Below, one piece after another: positions 56,915-64,000 of a stretch of 64,000 nucleotides of DNA (its first letter is position 1; every line of letters starts with the position of its first letter). The position numbers and the translations under genes were made by a program. Origin of the DNA: Sulfuritalea sp. (GTDB lineage Bacteria > Pseudomonadota > Gammaproteobacteria > Burkholderiales > Rhodocyclaceae). The notes below the pieces were generated by a model that saw only the letters and a list, made by a program, of their open reading frames with translations, was not told the origin of the DNA and made no database searches. The DNA is taken from contig JADJQA010000032.1 in NCBI GenBank assembly GCA_016712985.1, forward strand, positions 1 to 64,000, written 5' to 3'.

Positions 56915-57904
56915 TCATCGGAACACTTCGGGATTGAGCAAATCGGGCGGCCGCTGCCCGGACAGCGCGGCGATCAGGTTGTCGGCGGCGCGCATCGCCA
57001 TCGCCATGCGCGTGGCGCGGGACGAGGAACCGATGTGCGGCGTCAGCACGGCGTTGTCGAGTTCGAGGAATCCCGGATTCACCGTCGGCTCGCCCTCGAA
57101 CACGTCAAGCCCGGCGCCGCGCAGTCGGCGCTCGCGCAACGCCGCAATCAGCGCCGCATCGCCGACAATCCCGCCGCGGGCGACGTTGATCAGGTGCGCC
57201 GTGGGCTTCATCAGGGCCAGTTCGGCGGCACCGATGCTGTGATGCGTTGCCGGCGAGTAGGGCAGCAGCAGCACCAGAAAATCCGACTCGCGCAGCAGCG
57301 ATTCCTTGTCCACCCAGTTCGCGCCGCATGCCGCCTCCTGGTCGGGCGGGAGTGGGCTGCGATTGTGGTAGATCACGCGCATGTCGAAGCCCAGCGCACG
57401 CCGCGCGACCGCCTGGCCGATGCGCCCCATGCCGAGGATGCCGAGCGTGGCGTGATGCACATCCGTGCCCAGCCACTGGATGAACTCCCAGCCCCGCCAA
57501 TCGCCCTTGCGCAGCCAGCGCTCCGCCGCCGGCAGGCGCCGCGCGCTGGCCATCAGCAGCGCCCAGGCCAGGTCGGCGGTGGTGTCGTCGAGCACGCCGG
57601 GTGTGTTGGTCGCCATCACCCCGGCTTGCGAGCACGCGGCGAGATCGATGTTGTTGTAGCCGACGGCCAGATTGCATACCGCCTTGAGTGACGTTGCGGC
57701 TTCGATCACTTCCGCCGTCACCGGGTCGGTGGCCGCGGTCAGGACACCGACCTTGTCGGCGAGCCGGGCCTTCAGGCCCGCCACCCCGAGGATGACATCG
57801 GCCTGGTTGTGGTCGACCTCGAAGTGCCCGCCCAAGCGTTCCAGCACTTCGGGGAAGACCTTGCGTGCGACGAGGATGTGGGGCTTGGCCGAGGGCTTGT
57901 TCAT
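56915..57904 (-). CDS. ghrB: D-2-hydroxyacid dehydrogenase (glyoxylate/hydroxypyruvate reductase)
   Basis: The 329-residue NAD(P)-dependent dehydrogenase has LAVGYNNIDLAACSQAGVMA, the Rossmann LGILGMGRIGQAVARRALGF, and HNRSPLPP after the second strand (Arg suggests NADPH). The catalytic Arg lies in LINVARGGIVGD, Glu in LDVFEGEP and His in LTPHIGSSSRATR. It reduces glyoxylate or hydroxypyruvate to glycolate or glycerate. gph in the same window handles phosphoglycolate, but the two genes are 22 kb apart. The gene is divergent from the DUF1302 operon. Confidence 0.92.
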   Translation of the reverse strand: MNKPSAKPHILVARKVFPEVLERLGGHFEVDHNQADVILGVAGLKARLADKVGVLTAATDPVTAEVIEAATSLKAVCNLAVGYNNIDLAACSQAGVMATNTPGVLDDTTADLAWALLMASARRLPAAERWLRKGDWRGWEFIQWLGTDVHHATLGILGMGRIGQAVARRALGFDMRVIYHNRSPLPPDQEAACGANWVDKESLLRESDFLVLLLPYSPATHHSIGAAELALMKPTAHLINVARGGIVGDAALIAALRERRLRGAGLDVFEGEPTVNPGFLELDNAVLTPHIGSSSRATRMAMAMRAADNLIAALSGQRPPDLLNPEVFR

Positions 57905-58256
57905 GGGTAGCTGACCTTACCAGAAAGCCCCAGGCCCGGACAGCGGAGCTAGCACATCAGGGTGCGGTTGGAATTCTTGGCTACTTTCCGTTCGCGGTGA
58001 GCTTGTCGAACTGCAAGCAGCGCTACCAATGCCCTTCGACCGTTCGACAGCGACGCATCGAACGGTTCATGATGACCCGAAACCGGCTGGTGCCGATCAC
58101 AAGCGCCTGTTCCATAAAAACGACACTACTGCGGTCAAACCAAGTATTTTTGCGCATGCAGCAAAAAGCCTGCCTAAGACAGGGGTACTCTTTCGCGACA
58201 CAAAAGCGTTGGATACCAGTATCCATGTCCGGGCGATCCGTTGATCATCAGGAGGA
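57905..58256. other. Divergent intergenic region with a dispersed hairpin repeat
   Basis: It holds inverted repeats CCGTTCGCGGTGAGCTTGTC (57988 on) and CCCTTCGACCGTTCGACAGC (58032 on), the same family as 45812-45867. No gene is seen. A strong Shine-Dalgarno (AGGAGG at about 58250) precedes the DUF1302 start. No clear promoter was found. Confidence 0.5.
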
Positions 58257-60142
58257 GTGTCGCATGGGACAAGAGTCAGCAGGTTCGCGGACCCGCAGTT
58301 TCGCCGCAGCAGGATCGTCACTGCGATCGCATTGGCGCTCATGGCCGGGGCGCCAGCGGCCTTCGCCTTTGAGTTCAAGTCGGAGTCGGGGGAAATCACC
58401 GGCAGTTTCGATACCACGGTTTCCGTCGGCGCGCTGTGGCGGGTGGACAAGCGCGATTCGACGCTGATCAGCATTGCCAACGGCGGCTCGTCGCGCGACC
58501 CGAACTCGGAAGACGGCAACCTCAAGTACGACAACGGCGAACTCGTCTCGACGGTGATCAAGGCAACCCACGACCTCGAAGTGAAGTATCAAAACTTCGG
58601 CGCTTTCGTGCGTGCCAGCTACTTCTACGACCCGACGATCCACGACAAGAATAGTCTCAGCTCACAGGCGACGGCCGAACTCCGCGACAAGGCCGAGATT
58701 CTCGACGCCTACGGTATCGGCACCTTCGATCTCGGCGGCCGCAAGCTCAATCCTGCGCTTGGGCAAGCAGGTGGTGAGCTGGGGCGAGAGCACCTTCATC
58801 CAGAACGGCATCAATGTGCTCAACCCGGTCAATGTCAGCCGCCTGCGCGCCGGGTCGGAGCTGAAGGAAGGCTTCATCCCGACGATGATGGTCTACGGAT
58901 CGCAGGAAATCACCGACAGCATGTCGGTCGAACTGGCGCTACCCACCGAGTGGAAGAAAACCAAGATTGACCCGGCCGGCTCCTTCTTCAGCACCACCGA
59001 TTTTGCGTCCGAAGGCGGAGAACTCGCCTTTACCGGGTTTGGTCGGCGCAATGACTTGAACGGGGCGCCCCGCAATTTATCGGGTGCCACTGCACGAGCT
59101 GGGCGCCGCGTTCGAGACCGCGAGGCAAGCAATAGCGGCCAGTACGGCATGGCGTTGCGCTACTTCCTGCCCGAGCTAAACAACACCGAGCTCGGTTTTT
59201 TCACGCCAATTACCACAGCCGGACGCCCTTTGTTTCTGGCTACCGAGGGGGATTACGTCAGCATCACCTTTTGACTGTTGTGCCATTACTGCAGTGTTAG
59301 GTTCTGGCCACCGTGCCGCTCGGCGGCCAGCCTCCTCCGGGCCGAGCTGGCAACCTATTTCGTCGAGTACCCGGAAGACATCAAGCTGTACGGCCTGAGC
59401 TTCAACACCGCGCTGCCGGGCGGCGTGGCGCTGCAGGGCGAGTATTCCTACCGCAAGAACCAGCCATTGCAACTACCCTCGGCGGAATTGCTGCTGGCCG
59501 CGCTTGGCTTGCAGAGCCAGTTGACCAGCACCACGCCCCGGCTTGCCGCTAGCCAGTACCTTTCATATGGTACCGAAATCAGCGGTTACCGCAGGGTGAA
59601 GATGCATCAGTTGCAGTTCACCGGCACCAAGGCCTTTGGCCCGACTTTCGGCGCCGAGCAACTGGTGACGGTCGGCGAGGTGGGCTTTACCCGGCTCGAT
59701 CTGCCCTCCAACCTGAAGTTCGCCGCGCCGGGCTGCCACTTGCCACAGCCGGGTTCGTCGACCGCGACCTCTTCCGGTTCGACATCGACCGACTGCTTCG
59801 CGACAGAGAATTCGTGGGGCTATCGCCTCGTCGGCCGGCTGGACTACCCGAACGCCATCGGCGCGGCGACGGTTTCGCCGCGCATCGCCTTCTCGCATGA
59901 TGTTCATGGCAGGAGCCCGACCTTCAACGAAGACAACAAGGCGGCGACCTTCGGCATCGGCTTCAATTACCAGCAGAACTGGCAGGCGGATATTGCCTAC
60001 ACGACCTTCTTCGGTGGCTGGTCTGAATCTGGTACGGGACCCGGCTGCGGTTCCGCCCGGCCAGCCCAAAGGCTACTCCAGCGGTACCAACGCGTTGAAG
60101 GATCGTGACTTCATCGCGATCAGCCTCAGTTATTCGTTCTGA
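58257..60142 (+). CDS. DUF1302 family outer-membrane-associated protein (several frame breaks)
   Basis: Reading across frames gives a signal peptide (RIVTAIALALMAGAPAAFAF) and then ITGSFDTTVSVGALWRVDKR, RLGKQVVSWGESTFIQNGIN and NPVNVSRLRAGSELKEGFIP, hallmarks of PF06980/DUF1302. Later come NYHSRTPFVSGYRG, FVEYPEDIKLYGLSFNTALP, SGEYSYR-like EYSYRKNQP, and finally DRDFIAISLSYSF, a beta-barrel-like C-terminus. Frame changes occur near 58300, 58755, 59100, 59200-59330 and 60050. The start is either GTG 58257 or ATG 58264 (better spaced from AGGAGG). The product is probably an outer-membrane channel paired with the DUF1329 protein. It is likely intact in the organism. Confidence 0.85.
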
Positions 60143-60187
60143 TCCGTCCATCCGACCAAGCGATCCAAGAATTAGGAGATGCGCAAG

Positions 60188-61547
60188 ATGAAAGCAACTT
60201 TTTCCCTGCTGGGCACTGCCTGCGTGCTGGCTTTCGCCGCTGCTTCGGTACCGGCGCTGGCGGCCGATGCCTCCGCTCTCGGCAAGTCGCTGACGGTGTT
60301 GGGGGCGGAAACCGCCGCCAATGCGGCCGGCACGATTCCGGCGTTTGCCGGTGGCCTGACCAAACCGGTGGCCGGTTATGTTGCCGGCGGCCACTATCCC
60401 GATCCGCATGCGTCCGACAAGCCGCTGTTTACGATCGACGCGAGCAGCGCCGAGAAGTACAAGGCGAACCTGACGCCGGGCCAGATGGCAATGCTCAAGA
60501 AGTACCCGAGCTGGAAGATGAACGTCTATCCGACGCGGCGCAGCGCCACCTTCCCCAAGGTCAATCTCGACGAGACCATCGCCAACGCCACGCGGGCCAA
60601 GCTGTCGCCCGGCGGCAACGGCGTCACCGGGACCACGGGCGGCGTGCCGTTCCCTATTCCGAAGGATGGCCTGGAGGCGATCTGGAACTCCACCCTGCGC
60701 TACAGGGGCGACACCTACGCGATGAACTGGAGCCAGGCGGCGGTGACCCGCGAGGGCGCCTACACGCCGGTGCGCTTCGAGTACGAGTATGACTTCGTTT
60801 ATGGCAACCTCGAAAAACCGGCGAAGGACCGCGAGCCGAACAAACACGCCCACTTCCTGCAAACGGTGACGGCGCCAGCGCGTCTCGCCGGCCAGATCCT
60901 GCTGATTCACGAGACCGTCGATCAGGTCTCAAGGAGCCACGCTCCGCCTGGACCCTACAACCCCGGACAGCGGCGCGTGCGCCTGGCGCCGAACGTCTCC
61001 TACGACAACCCAGGGCACCGCCTCCGACGGTCTGCGCACCAATGATGATTTCGGCATGTTCAACGGCGCCACCGACCGCTACAACTGGAAACTGGTAGGC
61101 AAGCAGGAACTCTTCGTGCCCTACAACTCCTACAAGCTGTCTGGCAACCAGTTGAAGCTCGCCGACGTCCTCAAGCCCGGTCACATCAATCCGGATCACG
61201 CGCGCTACGAGTTGCACCGCGTCTGGGTGGTCGAGGCGACGCTGAAGGAGGGCACCAGCCACATCTACCGCAAGCGTACCTTCTACATCGACGAGGATAG
61301 CTGGATGATCATGGTGACCGACAAGTACGATGCCCGCGGCGAAATGTGGCGCGTTTCGGAACAGCACTCGATCAACTTCTACGATGTACCGATGGCCTAC
61401 GGCACGATCGAGGTGCACCACGACCTGCAATCCGGCCGCTACCTGGCCATGGGTCTGCGCAACGAAGAACCCAAGGTCTACGAGAAGATCAAGCGCAGCG
61501 CGGCGGATTTCACGCCGGCCGGCCTGCGCGGTATCGGCACGCGCTGA
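60188..61547 (+). CDS. DUF1329 family periplasmic LolA/LolB-like protein (frame breaks)
   Basis: The signal peptide (LLGTACVLAFAAASVPALA) and NAAGTIPAFAGGLTK, GGHYPDPHASDKPLFTIDAS, YPTRRSATFPK and VPFPIPKDGLEAIWNS are DUF1329 signatures. At about 60930-61015 the frame wavers (LKEPRSAWT / YNPGQRRVRLAPNVSYDNPG / TASDGLRTNDDFGMFNG). It continues as DRYNWKLVGKQELFVPYNSY to DKYDARGEMWRVSEQHSINF and ends GLRGIGTR. ATG 60188 is listed (the in-frame start at 60179 is MRKMK). DUF1329 proteins have a lipid-carrier-like fold and travel with DUF1302 and RND genes, so shuttling a hydrophobic compound through the periplasm is inferred. Confidence 0.9.
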
Positions 61548-61569
61548 TGGAGTCGGCATCGGATTCATA

Positions 61570-61648
61570 AATGGCCCCCCACGCTCGCAAACCCGGCTCG
61601 CTGCCCCCTACAGGGGGGCGCTGCTCTCTTGGGGCAGCCCGGCGAGGG
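61570..61648. repeat. Dispersed GGGGCGCTGCT-type hairpin repeat
   Basis: GCCCCCCACGCTCGCAAACC through the hairpin CCCCCTACAGGGGGGC (61604-61617) to CTCTTGGGGCAGCCCGGCGA is a repeat type often seen just upstream of genes in Burkholderiales-like genomes. It fills the gap before the YCF48-like gene and brings GAGGGCAATG close to the start. Confidence 0.5.
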
Positions 61649-61650
61649 CA

Positions 61651-62618
61651 ATGAACAGGGTCATCGGACTTCTGTTCACGGCTTTTGTCGTGCTTGCGGC
61701 GGGCTTTGCCTTTTCGGCACGTCCGCTGCCACCGATGCCGGCGACGGAAACCCATATCCGGAATGCCTTGCTGCTCGACGCCCAGCGTGGCGGCCAGCGC
61801 CTCGTCACGGTGGGCGAGCATGGTTACATATTCGTTTCCGACGATGCCGGCGGCAACTGGCGGCGGGTTTCGACGGCCACCGATGTCACCTTGACCAGCG
61901 TCGCCTTCGCCGATGCTCAGCTCGGGCTGGCGGTCGGTCACGATGCGGTGATCCTGCGCAGCGAGGACGGTGGCAACTCATGGAAGGAAGTTTTTCGTGA
62001 TTCGAAACAGTTTCGGCCTTTGCTTCGCGTCATGTTCGTCGACAAACAGCGGGCCATCGCTGTCGGCGCCTATGGCGCCTTTTACGAGAGCATGGATGGC
62101 GGCCTGACCTGGGCCGAGCGCCAGATCACCACGGAAGACCGCCACTTCAACGCACTCGTTCGCCTTGCCGATGGCACGCTGGTGATGGCCGGAGAAGCCG
62201 GTACGCTGCTGCGCTCGGGCGACGGCGGCACGCACTGGGAAAACTGGCATCGCCCTATGCGGGTTCATTCTTCGGACTACTGCCGCTGGCGCAGGGCGGT
62301 GTCCTGGCCTTCGGCATGCGCGGCAATATCTTCCGCAGCGAGGATCGCGGGGATACCTGGCAGGCGGTGGTCGCGGGCAGCGACAGCGCGCTGTTCGGCG
62401 GCCTGGCCAGCGATGGCCTGGTCGTGCTGGTCGGCCAGAACGGTACGGTGCTCGCCAGCCGGGATGATGGACGCACTTTCACTCGCGTATCGACCAAGGC
62501 CAGTCGCATCCTGAGCGCGGTTCTGCGCTCGCAGCAGCAAGGCGGGGAGGACGGAATACTGGTATTCGGCGAGGGCGGTGTGGCGCGCATCGCGCTGCCG
62601 CCGGGGGGGCGGCAATGA
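61651..62618 (+). CDS. YCF48/BNR-repeat beta-propeller protein (frame break near 62260)
   Basis: ATG 61651 starts a signal/anchor (VIGLLFTAFVVLAAGFAFSA) followed by Asp-box repeats typical of YCF48/HCF136-type propellers: GEHGYIFVSDDAGGNWRRVS, GHDAVILRSEDGGNSWKEVF, GAYGAFYESMDGGLTWAERQ, GEAGTLLRSGDGGTHWENWH. After a frame change at about 62260, MRGNIFRSEDRGDTWQAVVA and GQNGTVLASRDDGRTFTRVS follow. It is a periplasmic scaffold-like protein that recurs between DUF1329 and RND genes. It overlaps the RND start by 4 nt. Confidence 0.87.
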
Positions 62619-64000
62619 AAACGAACGAGGCGAACGCGGTCGTTCGCGCCATCGGCAATCTGCTGTTTTCCTGGCGCCGCAGCTTTCTGACCCTGTTCGT
62701 GCTGATCACCGTCGGGCTGATCTGGTCGGCGACGCATCTCCGGGTCGATGCGGGATTCGAGAAGATGATCCCGCTCAGCATGAGTACATGCAGACATTCA
62801 CGGCCTACCAGAAGACCTTCGGCGGCGCCAACCGCGTGCTGGTGGCCCTGCGGCAAAAGGAAGGCGACATCTACAACCCCGAGTTTTTCCGCACGCTCAA
62901 GGCGGTGACCGACGCGGTGTTCTTCATCCCCGGAGTCGATCGCGCCACCGTGACCTCGCTGTTTACGCCGAATGCGCGCTTCATCGAGGTTGTTGAGGAC
63001 GGCTTTGCCGGCGGCAACATCATTCCGGCGAATTTCAGCGGTACCGGAAGCAGACCTGGCGACGGTGCGCGCCAACGTGCTCAAGTCGGGGCGGGTCGGC
63101 CGTCTGGTGTCCAACGATTTCAAGGGGGCGCTGGTCAGCGCCGAACTGTTGGAGATCGACCCGACGACCGGCGTCAGGTTGAACTATGTTGCAGTAGCGG
63201 ACCAACTGGAGAAAATCCGCACCACGTATCAAAAGGCCGGACTCGACGTAAGTACCAAGGAGACCGGACTCGACGTAAACATCATCGGCTTCGCCAAGGC
63301 GGTCGGCGACATCACCGAGGGTGCGCGCGCCGTGCTGCTGTTCTTCGTGGTGGCCTTCGCGATCACTGCGGGGCTGCTGTACTGGTATTCCGGGTCGGCC
63401 AAGCTCTCCGCGGTTGCCCTGGTCTGCGCGACGGTCCCGGTGGTCTGGCTGCTCGGCGTGCTGCCGCTGATCGGTTTCGGCATCGATCCGCTGTCGATTC
63501 TGGTGCCCTTCCTGATCTTCTCGATTGGCGTCAGCCATGCCGTGCAGATGACCAATGCATGGCAGATCGAGGTATTGAACGGGCTCGACGGGCTGGCCGC
63601 CGCGCACAATGCTTTTCTCAAGCTCTTCATGCCGGGCGCGATGGCGCTGCTGGCGAATGCGCTGGGCTTTCTCGTGATCCTCTACATCCAGATCGACATC
63701 GTGCGCGAACTGGCGATTACGGCCAGCCTCGGCGTCGCGCTGATGATCGTCACCAACAAGATGCTGCTGACGATCCTGCTCTCGTGGATGCACCTCTCTC
63801 CGGCGGAAGTCAAGCGCGCGGGCGGCAAGAAACTCGGCGCCGACGGGCTGTGGATGGTGCTCAAGGGCTTTGCCGAGCCGCGTCTGGCGCTGCGGGTGTT
63901 GCTGGTGGCGGCTCTGCTGTTGGCGACCGCCACCTGGATGGCGCGCGACCTGCGCACCGGTGATCTTGGCAGGGGGATTCCGGAACTGCATGACGACTCC
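62615..64000 (+). CDS. RND/MMPL-type exporter (HAE3-like), partial at the right edge, frame breaks
   Basis: ATG 62615 begins an N-terminal TM (FLTLFVLITVGLIWSATHLR) followed by VDAGFEKMIPL. The frame slips at about 62775 (to QHEYMQTFTAYQKTFGGANR) and again at about 63050 (to EADLATVRANVLKSGRVGRL). It then runs cleanly through TM helices (AVLLFFVVAFAITAGLLYWY, LVPFLIFSIGVSHAVQM, AMALLANALGFLVILYIQID) to the window end. A short direct repeat (CCGGACTCGACGTAA twice, 27 bp apart at about 63240-63280) lies in the periplasmic part. HpnN/MmpL-like pumps move lipids. In this operon, export or uptake of a hydrophobic compound with DUF1302 and DUF1329 is inferred. Confidence 0.88.

Overview
ORGANISM AND QUALITY. 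The GC-rich sequence carries a cytochrome cd1 nitrite reductase (nirS), MSHA-type pilus genes, a PEP-CTERM protein, an rpe-gph-trpEGDC order and a DUF1302/DUF1329/RND export locus. Together these suggest a denitrifying betaproteobacterium of the Rhodocyclales/Sterolibacteriaceae type (inference; no rRNA gene is present). Many conserved genes, including trpE, nirS, mshE, both DUF1302 and DUF1329 genes and the RND genes, change frame by a single base while homology continues in the next frame. Because core and accessory genes are hit alike, most of these are probably assembly or sequencing indels. I give whole-gene spans and mark the breaks.

LAYOUT. 0-4.1 kb is an accessory scrapyard: a lipoprotein-like ORF beside an attC-like palindrome, a truncated PLD/SNF2 helicase, a nucleotide-cyclase-domain protein and a collapsed PIN toxin-antitoxin remnant. 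4.1-10.6 kb (minus strand) is one tightly overlapping operon: thermostable-haemolysin-family protein, small ORF, AMP-dependent acyl ligase, haem-oxygenase-like di-iron protein, SDR, exported TPR protein, OmpR-type regulator and histidine kinase. A PmrA/QseB-type box (YTTAAK-N5-YTTAAK) lies upstream of it. I regard this as the best candidate for an undescribed biosynthetic and self-regulated system. 10.9-13.2 kb holds a eukaryote-like tandem phosphofructokinase. 13.3-31.4 kb is an MSHA-like type IV pilus locus (sigma54 regulator, mshM, L, N, E, G, I/J-like, K-like, a lectin-containing giant pilin, a minor pilin), interrupted by a DUF433/DUF5615 toxin-antitoxin module sitting between 113-bp direct repeats. 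31.5-32.4 kb is a PEP-CTERM gene with its own sigma54 promoter.

33.3-40.1 kb is rpe, gph and trpE-G-D-C. It is punctuated by palindromic CAGAG-type repeats, one of which contains a GxxExxY (PDDEXK-like) gene in its loop; further gene-less copies lie at 55.3 and 56.8 kb. A MntA/HepT toxin-antitoxin pair follows trpC. 40.8-47.0 kb (minus) is a periplasmic adaptor, sulfide:quinone oxidoreductase, RND pump and DUF2892 group divergent from nirS (47.2-48.9 kb). 49.2-55 kb holds a 1541-residue hybrid kinase and an HD-GYP response regulator. 54.9-57.9 kb holds a CbiX/SirB-type chelatase, an MFS transporter and a 2-hydroxyacid dehydrogenase. 58.3-64 kb is the DUF1302-DUF1329-YCF48-RND locus, which runs off the right edge.

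HOW THE PARTS FIT. Respiratory denitrification, sulfide oxidation, surface pili, c-di-GMP turnover and export of hydrophobic compounds point to a surface-attached, facultatively anaerobic degrader. No rRNA, tRNA or CRISPR array was seen.
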